A DNA stretch of 64,000 nucleotides from Catonia carolina (GCA_035578175.1 JAQMRL010000006.1:66324001-66388000); one strand, 5' to 3'; positions 47,069-57,797 are shown, counted from the stretch's first letter. Numbers and translations: made by a program. The notes: generated from the sequence alone by a model not told the origin.

Positions 47069-48391
47069 AATGATTTATCATAACAGAAAAGCGGAAAAGA
47101 ACATTATTACGTTCCATACTACGCTAGAATAATCCAGAAAAGAAAAAAACAAAAGATATGACTTATTGAACACAAAAATAGAATAACTAGTAAAGAAATA
47201 ACTAAATAAAATGAACAAGGTTGCTGTGAGGATATAATAGAATAAAACTCATTGTAGACAACAATAGCTGCCTTTCGGACAGAACTGCACCCGTCAAAAG
47301 CGACATTGTGGTCATTGCCATGTTATACCTAACATTCGTATTTCATTCTGAATCAAGCATCTACATCTAAACAATTCAACGTTTACTATCTTTGATGGTC
47401 ATTATAACCAACTCCAAAGAAGAGAATTATAATTCATATTTCAATAAAAAGAATATTCAATAATTGTTAACATAGTACGTTTTAAAGAATACCAGTTCTA
47501 AAAACTCAACCTTTGTAAATTTTTTGTACTATTCAGTTTCAAGAACAAATTCCATTAACATATTCTTCGCTACACCATCGTAGTGTACGTAAGAAACTTT
47601 TAATTAGCATAATTAGCGTATATGATATACCCATCGTAAAGTAATCTACATGATAAAAAATATATACGTAAACGTTGTTCGAATGAATAGAGAGAATAAC
47701 AACGGTATTTCACAATTTTTACGCTGTATTACAAGTAATAAAATATAGTTAATTTTTTTTGGCATGAACTTAATAACCGGTCATCTGCCAAGCTAGGTTT
47801 CTCATATCTTTAAATAAACAGTTTCAAAAGGAAAAACTATTCTCAGATATTATATCTTTCAACTCACTATCTGATTGAAGGCCTGTTGAAATTGCCATTC
47901 AAATAATTCAATAACCTCAATTATAAAATAAAAATTTCAAAAATTCTTAAAGAGAATCAATATATTATAAAAAAATTGTTACAAGGTTAACGAGGCTTCT
48001 AAATAGACATTGACGGAGCAATAATGGACGAATGGTCGGCTTTTCTGTCTTTCTTACATAAGGTACGATTATTTACACCCTTGAGACAAAAAAATGAAAA
48101 CAATGACAATAATGTAAATGTTTTCAGTGGTCTATTTTTGCAGTTCATGTAACAAACCGATGTATTAAGCATGCAAATTTATTTTGGTAGTCTTGAAAAC
48201 AGTCGCTATTGAAATCCCAGCCTGTAAAGATATCATCCAAAATGATTTATAAGAAGAGTGACAAAAACGTTCTTTTACACCCGCCAGAACTTTAAAGGGT
48301 ATCACTGATGGCCAAAACTTAGCTTTTCGTTCTTTTACTCTTCATGACTCACGAACAGACTTATGACTGTATCCTTATTCGAAAGAGTAGA
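47069..48391 (+). repeat. Large repeat copy C (flank of the adintovirus-like element)
   Basis: It is direct-orientation homologous to repeat A from AATGATTTAT to GAAAGAGTAGA. It is cut on the left by the I-type LINE and on the right by the adintovirus-like element. The right cut is sharp: copy A continues AATTAATTGAG where here AAGTAGGTATTT follows. Confidence 0.72.
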
Positions 48392-48414
48392 AGTAGGTAT
48401 TTACAAGCCTCAAT

Positions 48415-48640
48415 GCAGCCAAACTCATTAGTATTCATAAAAGAAGCCTATAGTAGCCTATAGTGGCCTAAACATTCGAACATGTTTAGGCCATTATAGG
48501 CCATTACCCGAATGCAGCCAAAACTCATTAGCATAATTGTGGCCTATGCAAGGTAGATAAGTCTGTTACCTGAAGGCAGCCAAACTCATTACTATTCATA
48601 AACGAAGCCTATGTTGAAGCCTATAGTGGCCTAAACACAA
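48415..48640. repeat. Left terminal repeats and hairpin of the element
   Basis: The block GCAGCCAAACTCATTA recurs at 48415, 48514 (with an extra A) and 48576. A hairpin with 19-bp arms and one mismatch (48456-48474 and 48483-48501, 8-base loop) lies between. Similar GCCTATAGTGGCCTAAACA sequence occurs again near 48620-48640. The position fits a terminal inverted repeat, to be confirmed at the unseen right end. Confidence 0.65.
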
Positions 48641-48846
48641 GTTCGTTTGTTTAGATAATAATATTCAATCTTGGAACCATCAGTATACATAAATCAATGT
48701 CATTTCACAAAAACAAGTCATTAATTACTCGGACCTCTCTGTTCTGTAGCCCCAAGTGAAATGCCATTGAGACTCACTGCAGCGTTCTAAAATATGGTGT
48801 GGATGTGTAACAATTTTTTACCCCCTCCACTTCTCAATGTAGTAGT

Positions 48847-49003
48847 CAAGTTAAACCTGTTTCTTAAATGTCAAGGTGAACTTGTATTACTTATACATAA
48901 TTCAAGTTTAACCTGTTTCTTAAATGTTAAGGTGAACTAGTATTACTTATACATAATACATGTTTATCCTGTTTCTTAAATGTCAAGGTGTACTAGTATT
49001 GTT
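48847..49003. repeat. 59-bp tandem repeat before PolB
   Basis: About 2.7 copies of a unit containing CCTGTTTCTTAAATGT.AAG and ATTACTTATACATAAT. The third unit supplies the first ATG of the longest PolB frame, so that ATG is probably not the real start. Confidence 0.75.
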
Positions 49004-49048
49004 GTAGTAATAGTTGAATCGAATGACTACACTCAACTATACAATAAG

Positions 49049-49069
49049 TATAAAAAACGTATAAATAAA
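49049..49069 (+). promoter_or_regulatory. TATA boxes of the PolB gene
   Basis: Two TATA elements, TATAAAAAACG (49049) and TATAAATAAAG (49060), lie 46-66 bases upstream of the ATG at 49115. This position favours 49115 over 48980 as the translation start. Confidence 0.5.
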
Positions 49070-49114
49070 GGAAACACATCTCTAAAGAATCATTTCTTGT
49101 GTATTCATGTAACA

Positions 49115-52100
49115 ATGTTTATTCCCAATGCCGAAGTTCTTCTCGCTCTTGAAGGTCGAGTCATTTCTTTGCGGTACACCTTCACTGATCAAGATGTCTG
49201 TGATCTATTGGTTTTCTTCGCTGATATGAAACCGAGCGTTATAGATGATCTGGTCTACTATGGCGTTCAATTAGCAAGTAACATTAAGTGGTATATTGCG
49301 GTGCACGTTGAAATGGAGAAAGTTGTTTACCATGAGGAGGGAGCGGAACCAACAACTATTGTTCAGACAGCTGTTTTTCACGGTAAGACTAGACAGTTAA
49401 TTAATGTTGAAGTCAACATCCCTGAAATGGACCAACAATACGAAGATGCGATTCAAAAAATTCATTGTAGTATTGAGTCTTATACATCTAGAGGCAGTGG
49501 CTGGAGAGTAAAGAGAATTGTAATGTGCGACATACACATTGTACAATATTGTCCACTCTACGGAGCCGGATCTTATTTACCAACCCCAAAAAAGATTCTA
49601 GACCGCCAAGCTGTTATAAACATTAAAAATGACAATGATAGCATGTGTTTTGTTTGGTCAATTCTAGAGTATATTTACCAACAACCAAACCGTCCCAAAA
49701 AAGTAGGTTGGTACAAAAGATATTTAAATTATCTAAACCTTGACGGTATCAGTTTTCCGGTTAAACTAATAGACATACCTAAATTCGAACTCATAAATCC
49801 CAATATTTCAGTTAACGTTCTCAGTTATGAATCTGACACTGACATATTTTATCCAGTTTACGTGACAAAATACAGAAACCGCCAACATGTAATACACTTA
49901 CTTCTCTTACCCGGTCCAACACGTGACTTATATCACTACTGCCTAATAAACACAAAAACAGACATCCGTACCGGTCATCAATACAACGGTCTTTCACGCT
50001 TATTAAATCGATCTCAAACAAATTGTCATCAAACAGTTTATTACTGTAACTTTTGTTATCATAGATTTTACACCAAAACAAACCGCGACAAACACATGTT
50101 AACCTGTCAAGAGTTTGGGTTACAACGCACAATAATGCCTGATCCCACTGACCCTGTTAAATCTGTAATGAAATTTAGAGAGTTTCGTAAAACTCTTAAA
50201 GTCCCTTTCACTATATACGCTGACCTGGAATCATTCATCACGCCTCTACATACCTCACACCCACGTCAAGTAGACGAAAACGGTCGCTCAGTAGCCTTCA
50301 ATCATCCCACTCATAAACATATTGCAAGCGGCTACTCTTACCTAATTGTTGATGAAGACGGTAATATATTCCGCGGACCCGTCACATACAGAGCTCAAAA
50401 CGATAATGATAACGTTGTTGAAAAAATGTTGGAACAGTTAATCAATGTTGGCAAAGAACTTGATTACAAGTTAAAAAATTGCATTCCTTTAAACATGACA
50501 CCTGACGATTACAGAAAATTCGACACTAGCGCACTCTGTATGCTATGTAGTGAACCATTTTCATCACCCTCTGATTACAAGGTCAGACATCACTCACACA
50601 CTACAGGTAGGTTTCTTGGAGCCGCTCACAATTCATGTAATTTCAAGGCCCCCTACGTCAATCACATCCCAGTTTTTTTTCACAATCTTCGCGGCTACGA
50701 CAGTCATCATATTGTTCATGCATTAGGTAAATTCAAAGATGTAAAGTTGTCATGCATTGCCAACTCATCTGAAAAATTCATGTCTCTCCAAGTGAACAAT
50801 TTACGGTTCCTAGACTCTTATCAGTTCCTAGACGACTCACTAGACACACTCGTGGAAAATTTAAAAAACCATTGTGTTGATGCATCAACCACATTTAAAC
50901 GTTTATCAACCCATTACCAAGACACCAACAAACGTGACTTACTGCTTCGAAAAGGTGTTTATTGTTACGAGTACATGAATGGTGTAAATCGCTTCCATGA
51001 AACTCAATTACCCCCTCAAGATGCATTCTTCAGCTCTCTTACACGTTCATCTATTAACGATGCTGATTACCACCATGCACATAATGTTTGGAACTCTTGT
51101 AACATACAGAATATGGGTGAGTATCATGACCTGTATCTGGAATGTGACACTATTCTTCTTGCAGACGTTTTTGAAAACTTCCGGACCCTTTCAATGCAGC
51201 ATTACAACTTAGACCCTTGCCATTTCTACTCTGCTCCCAACATGTCATGGTCAGCCATGTTGAAAATGACCAACGTTTCGCTGGAACTTTTAACTGACAT
51301 AGATATGCATCAGTTCATCGAAAGAGGCGTTCGTGGGGGAGTGGCTCAAATTCCAAAAAGGTTTGCAACAGCCAACAACAGTTCCTTCCCCGAACAATAC
51401 AATGCAGATGCTCCTACTACATGGATCCAGTACCTCGATTGCGTAAATCTCTACGGTCATGCAATGTCACAACCACTCCCCAGCGGTGATTTCAAGTGGG
51501 TGGATCAAGAAGAAATTCCCAAATTTGACTGGACCACAATCCCCTCGGATTCACCCACAGGTTATATTTTAGAGGTTGATCTAGAATATCCTAAACAACT
51601 ACACGATCATCACCGTGATTACCCGTTGGCTCCGGAGAACAGAGTACCACCGAAACTCTCCCCCTACCTTAAAAAACATTCAAAGCAGCTTAGCAAGCAA
51701 CCCAAACTTCTTACCACATTGTATGACAAAGAAAAGTATGTGGTCCATTATCGTACACTACAGCTCTATCTTTCACTAGGTCTGCGTTTAAAAAAAGTCC
51801 ACCGCGTGATCCAATTCAAACAGTCTGATTGGCTTTCTCCATACATCGAATTCAACGCGAACCTTCGAAAAAATGCCAGTAATGACTTTGAGTCCCGTTT
51901 CTTCAAGCTTCTAAACAATGCGGTGTATGGTAAATCCCTGGAAAACGTTCGCAAACATACTGATTTCAAACTTGTAAATAATTCAAAAAAACTTGATAAA
52001 TGGATCACCCAACCCCGCATGAAACGGTGGTTCACCTACAATCCAGAAGTTGTGGGTATTGCCCTAAACAAAGCACAAGTTACGCTGAACCGTCCAATCT

Positions 52101-52750
52101 ACATAGGGTTTACTATTCTTGACCTAAGCAAATATATAATGTTCAACTTTCATTACAATTACGCAAAGGCTAGGTACGGTGACAATATTCGCCTTCTCAT
52201 GACTGATACTGATTCTTTAATGTATGAGGTGCAATCAACAAACGTTTACGACGACATGAAAGATCATTTGAGTCTCTTTGATACCTCCAACTTTCCACCA
52301 TCTCACGATTGTTACAGCACAATTAACAAGAAGAAAGTTGGTACTTTTGCTGATGAAACGCATGGAGTACCAATCAAACAGTTTGTCGGGCTCCGTGCCA
52401 AGATGTACAGTTTTGTTACACAAGATGGTGAAAAGCGCGTCGCAAAAGGTGTCAACCGGGTCTGTATCAAAAAAGACTTAATACATCAGTCATACTTGGA
52501 CTGTTTATTACGCAGGAAACTGACTTACACAAAAAGTTCTTCCATTCGAAGCAGATTACATGAAATTTTTACTATAGACGTCAACAAGCTCTCTCTCTCA
52601 CCGTTTGATGACAAACGATACGTATTGGAGGACGGACTAGATACACTACCTTACGGTCATTATTCGCTCGACGAACTCCATTCATGCCCGCCTGCAAAAC
52701 GTGTTCGCACTGATCTTGACGTAGCGGGACCTTCCTCGCGACACGACTAA
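49115..52750 (+). CDS. polB: Protein-primed type B DNA polymerase
   Basis: The frame is open from an ATG at 48980 (1256 codons). I prefer the ATG at 49115 (1211 codons), because the upstream part lies in a tandem repeat and ahead of the TATA boxes. Numbered from 48980: a CxxC...HxxxxC zinc-finger-like motif at about 355-376, exonuclease motif YADLES at about 413, and an HNH-like CxxC...HHSHTTGRFLGAAHNSCN at about 519-553. Also FHNLRGYDSH, YLECDTILLADVFE, polymerase motif A YLDCVNLYG (Asp 820), motif B NNAVYGKS (978-986) and motif C TDTDSL (1076-1078). It would replicate the element from protein-capped ends. It is intact. The family is shared by Mavericks, adintoviruses and linear plasmids. 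Confidence 0.93.
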   Translation: MFIPNAEVLLALEGRVISLRYTFTDQDVCDLLVFFADMKPSVIDDLVYYGVQLASNIKWYIAVHVEMEKVVYHEEGAEPTTIVQTAVFHGKTRQLINVEVNIPEMDQQYEDAIQKIHCSIESYTSRGSGWRVKRIVMCDIHIVQYCPLYGAGSYLPTPKKILDRQAVINIKNDNDSMCFVWSILEYIYQQPNRPKKVGWYKRYLNYLNLDGISFPVKLIDIPKFELINPNISVNVLSYESDTDIFYPVYVTKYRNRQHVIHLLLLPGPTRDLYHYCLINTKTDIRTGHQYNGLSRLLNRSQTNCHQTVYYCNFCYHRFYTKTNRDKHMLTCQEFGLQRTIMPDPTDPVKSVMKFREFRKTLKVPFTIYADLESFITPLHTSHPRQVDENGRSVAFNHPTHKHIASGYSYLIVDEDGNIFRGPVTYRAQNDNDNVVEKMLEQLINVGKELDYKLKNCIPLNMTPDDYRKFDTSALCMLCSEPFSSPSDYKVRHHSHTTGRFLGAAHNSCNFKAPYVNHIPVFFHNLRGYDSHHIVHALGKFKDVKLSCIANSSEKFMSLQVNNLRFLDSYQFLDDSLDTLVENLKNHCVDASTTFKRLSTHYQDTNKRDLLLRKGVYCYEYMNGVNRFHETQLPPQDAFFSSLTRSSINDADYHHAHNVWNSCNIQNMGEYHDLYLECDTILLADVFENFRTLSMQHYNLDPCHFYSAPNMSWSAMLKMTNVSLELLTDIDMHQFIERGVRGGVAQIPKRFATANNSSFPEQYNADAPTTWIQYLDCVNLYGHAMSQPLPSGDFKWVDQEEIPKFDWTTIPSDSPTGYILEVDLEYPKQLHDHHRDYPLAPENRVPPKLSPYLKKHSKQLSKQPKLLTTLYDKEKYVVHYRTLQLYLSLGLRLKKVHRVIQFKQSDWLSPYIEFNANLRKNASNDFESRFFKLLNNAVYGKSLENVRKHTDFKLVNNSKKLDKWITQPRMKRWFTYNPEVVGIALNKAQVTLNRPIYIGFTILDLSKYIMFNFHYNYAKARYGDNIRLLMTDTDSLMYEVQSTNVYDDMKDHLSLFDTSNFPPSHDCYSTINKKKVGTFADETHGVPIKQFVGLRAKMYSFVTQDGEKRVAKGVNRVCIKKDLIHQSYLDCLLRRKLTYTKSSSIRSRLHEIFTIDVNKLSLSPFDDKRYVLEDGLDTLPYGHYSLDELHSCPPAKRVRTDLDVAGPSSRHD

Positions 52751-52787
52751 CTGTTACGCAACAGTCAGTTGACCTTGACCATAAGGG

Positions 52788-52817
52788 TATAAAAAGCGTA
52801 GTTTTCTATCGAATCAG
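52788..52817 (+). promoter_or_regulatory. Core promoter of the 105-residue ORF
   Basis: TATAAAAAG at 52788-52796 and an arthropod-type initiator TCAG at 52814-52817 are 28 bases apart, just before ATG 52836. This spacing recurs before other genes of the element. Confidence 0.6.
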
Positions 52818-52835
52818 CTCACTTCATTTTACATT

Positions 52836-53153
52836 ATGACGCAGTTAAGGACTGACATTTTAATGCAACGTTTCAACACGATTGCAGAAACTTCCTATCC
52901 CACCATTAAAAAGGTGCAAGAACTTTTACCCTCCATGCCGTACCGCATTGAGACTATGGAAAAATTAGTCACGCGATATGGTCCTACTTTATATTTAACG
53001 TTGTCCACCCCTATTGATACTGTAGCGTTCGGTGTTTATTTACCAGCTGTCTATTATAACCGGTTTACAGAGACTGAAGTGGCCGTTTTGGCTACATCCG
53101 GGTTGTGTCTCGTTAAAAACGATACAAACGATTTGAGACTGTCTAAAAATTAA
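52836..53153 (+). CDS. Small protein, possibly OB-fold DNA-binding
   Basis: 105 residues, unrecognised with certainty. The core PYRIETMEKLVTRYGPTLYL followed by a strand-rich segment and VAFGVYLPAVYYNRF resembles small OB-fold-like proteins encoded by arthropod mobile elements. In those, a V.TKYG strand is followed by L..R or V.LP. Its place between PolB and integrase would suit a single-strand binding or replication role. It has its own TATA box and initiator 20-48 bases upstream, so it is probably a separate transcript. The function is inference. Confidence 0.6.
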   Translation: MTQLRTDILMQRFNTIAETSYPTIKKVQELLPSMPYRIETMEKLVTRYGPTLYLTLSTPIDTVAFGVYLPAVYYNRFTETEVAVLATSGLCLVKNDTNDLRLSKN

Positions 53154-53166
53154 CCCAAATACAGAC

Positions 53167-53181
53167 TATATATAAAAAAAG
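53167..53181 (+). promoter_or_regulatory. TATA box of the integrase gene
   Basis: TATATATAAAAAAAG lies about 40 bases before ATG 53207 and 14 bases after the previous stop codon. Confidence 0.5.
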
Positions 53182-53206
53182 AATCTCATCATACTTTTTT
53201 AGAAAC

Positions 53207-54136
53207 ATGACTGACATTCGTTCTGGTATTGCAAACGAACTGCATAAGCAGGCGCGTAAAAATTTTCCTAGGAGAACAATAACGTTAAAAGGTAGACACG
53301 ATCTGTACCAGGCCGATCTTGTGGAAATGGGTAAATATGCAAAATTAAATAAAAATTTCAATTACATTCTAACCATTATTAATTGTTTTACCAAAGTCGC
53401 AGACGCAATTCCGATAAAAAGAAAAACGGGTGTAATGGTAGCAAACGCATTAAGACCGTTTTTAAAATCTCACCCGATGCGTAATTTACAAACGGATGAC
53501 GGTAAAGAATTTTTCAATGTTCATGTACAAAATCTAATAAAACAATTCGGAATCAATCATTACGCTACGTTTTCTGAGAAGAAGGCTGCCATAGTTGAAC
53601 GGTTCAATAGAACATTAAAAACACAAATGTGGCGTGTGTTCACCAAGCAGGGAACTTATAACTGGTTGAAAATATTACCCGGAATTATTGTCAAATACAA
53701 CAACACTTTTCACAGATCTATCGGAATGAAACCGAATCAAGTTAACCTTCATAATGAAAAACAAGTCATGGATCGGTTAAACATTGTACCTAAACGATGG
53801 GTGGGTAAGATAAGAAAGGAATTTAAAGTCGGTGATAAAGTACGCATTAGTAAACATAAGATGGTTTTTACTAAGGGATACTTACCTAACTGGACTAATG
53901 AGGTGTTCACCGTATACAAAATACAACCGACTTTACCCATAACGTACCTTCTCGCCGACAGTAGGGGAGAAATACTAAAAGGTGGCTTCTATGGTTACGA
54001 GTTGATGAAAACGAAATACGACGATGTATTCTTGGTGGAAAAGGTGTTACGACGTAAAGGTAACATGATATTAGTCAGATGGTTAGGATACGATACATCA
54101 CACGACTCGTGGGTAAAAAAAGGTGATATTTTATAA
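53207..54136 (+). CDS. Retroviral-type integrase with chromodomain
   Basis: 309 residues. The rve catalytic core has Asp37 (QADLVEM), Asp97 (QTDDGKEF) and Glu131 (AAIVERFNRT), the DDE triad. The core is followed by an SH3-like segment (FKVGDKVRISKHK) and a C-terminal chromodomain-like motif (LVEKVLRRKGNMILVRWLGY...SWV), which may steer insertion to certain chromatin. This is the Maverick/adintovirus integrase, which joins the element's ends to host DNA and makes a 5-6 bp target duplication. The frame is intact. No N-terminal HHCC zinc domain is visible. Confidence 0.93.
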   Translation: MTDIRSGIANELHKQARKNFPRRTITLKGRHDLYQADLVEMGKYAKLNKNFNYILTIINCFTKVADAIPIKRKTGVMVANALRPFLKSHPMRNLQTDDGKEFFNVHVQNLIKQFGINHYATFSEKKAAIVERFNRTLKTQMWRVFTKQGTYNWLKILPGIIVKYNNTFHRSIGMKPNQVNLHNEKQVMDRLNIVPKRWVGKIRKEFKVGDKVRISKHKMVFTKGYLPNWTNEVFTVYKIQPTLPITYLLADSRGEILKGGFYGYELMKTKYDDVFLVEKVLRRKGNMILVRWLGYDTSHDSWVKKGDIL

Positions 54137-54232
54137 ATGCGTGTTTTCACTTTCATTGTCATACAAGACCACTAAAAGGTTATATATTGCACGTACTTAG
54201 ATACGAACGCTTTGTTCCATTCCCGACTCAAA

Positions 54233-54931
54233 ATGGAGTGCATTCCACAAAAAGAAAAACTAGATTTGATTAATTTTGATAAGTACACCGAGCCTATGAA
54301 ATCTAAACAAAAAAACCGACATAGTAAACTCCTTCCCAATACGATTAGATGTATAATATGTGGACCCTCAAATTGTGGAAAGACGAACCTACTCTTCAAT
54401 CTCATCTTTGCTGAAAACGGAGTGAAGTTCAAAAATATATACCTGTTTTCTAAATCGTTAAACCAACCAAAATATCAGTTTTTATCACAGGTAATGAAGG
54501 GTATTCCAAAAGTTGGTTATTTCACATTTAATGAAAACGAAAGTGTTTGCCATCCGAGTAAAGCCAGACCTAATTCTCTGATGATATTTGATGACATTGC
54601 GTGTGAAAAACATGATAATATACGAAACTATTTTACAATGGGACGTCACAACCATTTGGATACATTTTATTTAGGTCAATCATATAGCAGGATCCCCAAA
54701 CATTTGATCAGAGACAATACCAATTTGATTGTTGTATTTAAACAAGACGATTTAAATTTACAACATATTCATTCGGATCATGTAAACTCAGACCTATCGT
54801 TTAATAAATTTAAAGAAATCTGCAAAATGGCGTGGAAAAATGATGGTGGCAATTTTCTCGTAGTTGACAAAGACAGTGACATCAATGAAGGACGGTTTCG
54901 CGTAGGTTTTGATAAGTTTATTCGGGTATAA
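54233..54931 (+). CDS. A32-like DNA packaging ATPase
   Basis: 232 residues from ATG 54233; the frame is open slightly further upstream but has no earlier ATG. Walker A GPSNCGKT at 44-51, Walker B LMIFDD at 116-121, then TMGRHNHLDTFYLGQSYSRI, a sensor region typical of the FtsK-HerA/A32 class. In this group it pumps the genome into the capsid. A TATATATT element precedes it (54181). Its stop codon overlaps the TATA box of the next gene, a sign of extreme compaction. Confidence 0.92.
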   Translation: MECIPQKEKLDLINFDKYTEPMKSKQKNRHSKLLPNTIRCIICGPSNCGKTNLLFNLIFAENGVKFKNIYLFSKSLNQPKYQFLSQVMKGIPKVGYFTFNENESVCHPSKARPNSLMIFDDIACEKHDNIRNYFTMGRHNHLDTFYLGQSYSRIPKHLIRDNTNLIVVFKQDDLNLQHIHSDHVNSDLSFNKFKEICKMAWKNDGGNFLVVDKDSDINEGRFRVGFDKFIRV

Positions 54932-54935
54932 ATAG
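54927..54935 (+). promoter_or_regulatory. TATA box overlapping the ATPase stop codon
   Basis: TATAAATAG; the TAA at 54929-54931 is the ATPase stop. The next ATG follows at 54973. Confidence 0.6.
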
Positions 54936-54972
54936 AAGCGATCTATTGGCTTTTCGGGTTTTTTTTTGTAAA

Positions 54973-55896
54973 ATGGATAAGAAACAGATGTCGATCGCGT
55001 TACAAATGCAACGCTTAAGGGACAATATTAAACGTAAACATAGATCGTTTACTACAGGCGTGATTGAATCGGATGAGCTTTTGGAGAAACGATTGAAACC
55101 GATTGTTGACCCGTTGAAAGAGTTTATCAAGAAATCTGACAACATGCATCCAAAAAAAGAAGAGGTGGTGGATAGTGAGGAGGGGAAACAGCCCTGGGAT
55201 GACACCGAGTTCCCATTCAAACGGTTTAATCCGCACCAAACCAGTACACCTACTTCACATAAAAATAAATCAAGGACGAACCAATCGTTACTGATCGATT
55301 CTTTGAGCGATGAAAACCCTACAAAACATTATCTTCACCTGCTCATCACAGACAAGAATAATACGATGGATCATGTTTACGGTGTATACTTGAAAGACGA
55401 CAAGTTGATGATTGGTGATAAACAAGTCAATTTCGGTCATATGAAATTGATAATAGGCAAAGAAAATTATGAGCTTACGGCTGGTCTGCACTCACTCATC
55501 TTTGAGAGGGAACCAAGCGCCTCGTATACAACTGATGACCTTGACATATATCGCAAAATATTATTGCAAACAAACGCCTATCGTCAAGGTTACGACCCGA
55601 AGCGACAAATAAACTCTAATCGTGGTTACAAATATATGCATATAATCAAACCGCTTTTTAACAAAACCACACCTCTTGTTCCTGCTGAAGGAAGTGGGAT
55701 GGTCATGACAAGTGATCGTGTTCAGTATGTGCATTGGGATGATGTAAACGAATTGTGTGACCGGTTGCGGTTGTTGTTAGCCTCCGAAAGGGCGGGAAAT
55801 TTTGGACATACAAATGAAATCCAATCTATTATAGAGGAGCTACGAGAAAGCGGTGTTATAAAAGGCGGTGCGTTGAAACGAAATCGACACTATTAA
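54973..55896 (+). CDS. Conserved adintovirus/Maverick protein of unknown role
   Basis: 307 residues from ATG 54973. A basic, coiled N-terminus ([13 protein letters not shown]) is followed by a disordered acidic/Ser-Thr region (about 60-110). The conserved C-terminal domain contains [65 protein letters not shown] and a final helix [15 protein letters not shown] know this signature from many insect Maverick-like loci and unannotated insect proteins, sometimes listed as a DUF. No function is established that I can state. Its place between ATPase and fibre suggests a virion or assembly role. Confidence 0.8.
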   Translation: MDKKQMSIALQMQRLRDNIKRKHRSFTTGVIESDELLEKRLKPIVDPLKEFIKKSDNMHPKKEEVVDSEEGKQPWDDTEFPFKRFNPHQTSTPTSHKNKSRTNQSLLIDSLSDENPTKHYLHLLITDKNNTMDHVYGVYLKDDKLMIGDKQVNFGHMKLIIGKENYELTAGLHSLIFEREPSASYTTDDLDIYRKILLQTNAYRQGYDPKRQINSNRGYKYMHIIKPLFNKTTPLVPAEGSGMVMTSDRVQYVHWDDVNELCDRLRLLLASERAGNFGHTNEIQSIIEELRESGVIKGGALKRNRHY

Positions 55897-55903
55897 AAGA
55901 AAA

Positions 55904-57754
55904 ATGAGTATCGACAAGTTTGGTCACTCGAATAGATGGCGGGATGGCGGAAGCGGTGGGGGTGATCGATATCATCATATTCTAAGCCAGCCGGGGGGGT
56001 TTGCTTTAAAACTGACTAAAGATGGGGACTTAGACGCGGCGGGAAAACGATTATCAAATTTAAATTTTCCAATATCTAATACGGACGCCGTACGTAAAAT
56101 GGATTGTATCACACTCGATCCAAACTTGACATCCACCGTCGATATGAAAAAAAGAAAAATTATAAACGTAGCAGATCCTGAATCAGATAGTGACGCTATC
56201 AATTTGCGTGCCATGAAACGAGCCTGTCTAACAACAGATCTACAACTCGACGATCAAGTTTACAACGCAAACTTCATGAGAGTAAAAAATGTTGGAGAAC
56301 CTCTTGAAAACAACGATGTAGTGTCTGTGCAGTACCTTTCAAAAAACTATGCCACTAAGGCAGACATGCGATCGACACTAGATGTTGCATCAGCAGCAAC
56401 AGCTGCAGTAACAGCAAGTCTTGATACAACAGCCGCGGCCACAACAGGTGCAGTCGCAACAGATGTTGAGGGAAATCCAGTGTTCAACAATAGACGTTTG
56501 ACGCAGATAGCTGCACCAGTTGATGATCAAGACGCAGTCACCTTGAAATATTATAAAGAACATACTGCTTTAGATGTTGACTCGCAGGCGAAACAAATAG
56601 ACATGCATAAATACGTGATAAAAAATATAGGCTTACCTGACGACGACGATGATGCTGTAACACTAGGCTTTCTAAACTGGAAATATGCTAAACAGACGGC
56701 TCTAGAAAAGGCGATCTTGATTAATGAAGAAAATAAAATAGCGGACGTGAGAAAGTGCAGACTCATCAATGTGGCGACTGGGACGGGTAAAACAGACGCG
56801 GTTAATGTTAATCAAGTCAGGGACATTTGTAACGAAGTGTTTGAAACATCTGTGCAAATGGCGATTTATTTGCAAAAACAACAACGTGGTGAAAGAACCG
56901 CTTCAGGTGATGTGAACGAATTTAAAAAGCTCACTCAGTCGTTAAAAGACCGACTGCAAGAGTTTAGTGAAACTTTTTCGGTTCCAGGATTTCCAGAGAG
57001 GGGTGAAAGGGGTGAGAAAGGTGAAAGGGGTGAACCCGGGGCTAAAGGCGAACCTGGTAGGCCGGGACCGAGAGGTGCACCTGGTGAAGGTATAAAATTT
57101 AATTCAAAACTAGATGCATATGACATGCAAGGAAAACGCATTATTAACGTTCCACATCCAATAGGACCGACAGACGCCGTAAACAGAGATTACGTTACGC
57201 AAGCCTTAACAAACTTTTTGGACGTTGTAGAGAGATCGCAACGGCGTAAAATCAGAAGTATACATGGACCGGAGGCGCTTCCATTGACGGCCGGAGAAGT
57301 GGTGGACGACCCGAAAATAGATCAAATAGCGAACGATTTTTTGGACACGCTGATAAAAATTATACATCGACATCAACATTACAAGATGGGACCAGAATTT
57401 CTACCTGTAATAGGCCCTCAAGGACCTAAAGGTGATAAAGGCCCCCCTGGTCCGGCTGGTAAAGACGGAAAGACTGGTCCTAAAGGTCTTCCAGGGAAAA
57501 ATGGTGAACAGGGAAGGCCAGGGGAACGAGGACCTCCCGGTGTACAGGGACCCTCAGGTATAGGTTTCACCTTGGACCAAAACGGTGATTACGATATGAA
57601 ATCAAAGAGACTTACAAACGTAGGCGCACCATCGATTGGAAACGATGCAGTAATATTATCTTATTTAAACGATAGACTAAACAGTGGCAGCAATATGAAA
57701 ACTGAACAGCCCACTAGTGGGACTTCATATACTCTTAACATGGATGACATTTGA
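55904..57754 (+). CDS. Collagen-like fibre protein with repeated NV-P-DAV motifs
   Basis: 616 residues starting 7 bases after the previous stop. It has about eight copies of a motif of the form (K/R)(R/K)(L/I)xN(V/L)xxPxxxxDAV...(Y/F)(L/V), for example [20 protein letters not shown] and [16 protein letters not shown]. This motif is common in trimeric phage tail and fibre-like proteins. Two collagen-type Gly-X-Y blocks (about residues 366-392 and 506-555) separate the last copies. An Ala/Thr-rich stretch is at about 163-190. No signal peptide. The architecture suggests an elongated trimeric spike used for attachment. That it is a virion fibre is inference from fold signature and position among structural genes. 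Confidence 0.85.
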   Translation: MSIDKFGHSNRWRDGGSGGGDRYHHILSQPGGFALKLTKDGDLDAAGKRLSNLNFPISNTDAVRKMDCITLDPNLTSTVDMKKRKIINVADPESDSDAINLRAMKRACLTTDLQLDDQVYNANFMRVKNVGEPLENNDVVSVQYLSKNYATKADMRSTLDVASAATAAVTASLDTTAAATTGAVATDVEGNPVFNNRRLTQIAAPVDDQDAVTLKYYKEHTALDVDSQAKQIDMHKYVIKNIGLPDDDDDAVTLGFLNWKYAKQTALEKAILINEENKIADVRKCRLINVATGTGKTDAVNVNQVRDICNEVFETSVQMAIYLQKQQRGERTASGDVNEFKKLTQSLKDRLQEFSETFSVPGFPERGERGEKGERGEPGAKGEPGRPGPRGAPGEGIKFNSKLDAYDMQGKRIINVPHPIGPTDAVNRDYVTQALTNFLDVVERSQRRKIRSIHGPEALPLTAGEVVDDPKIDQIANDFLDTLIKIIHRHQHYKMGPEFLPVIGPQGPKGDKGPPGPAGKDGKTGPKGLPGKNGEQGRPGERGPPGVQGPSGIGFTLDQNGDYDMKSKRLTNVGAPSIGNDAVILSYLNDRLNSGSNMKTEQPTSGTSYTLNMDDI

Positions 57755-57797
57755 GATTAAAACATCATTTTTTCCTCAATATAGATGTAAAAAAAGA

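Noticed and set aside
48980..49114. Extended N-terminus of PolB
   Set aside because: The extra 45 codons lie partly in a tandem repeat and upstream of TATA boxes; ATG 49115 is more credible.
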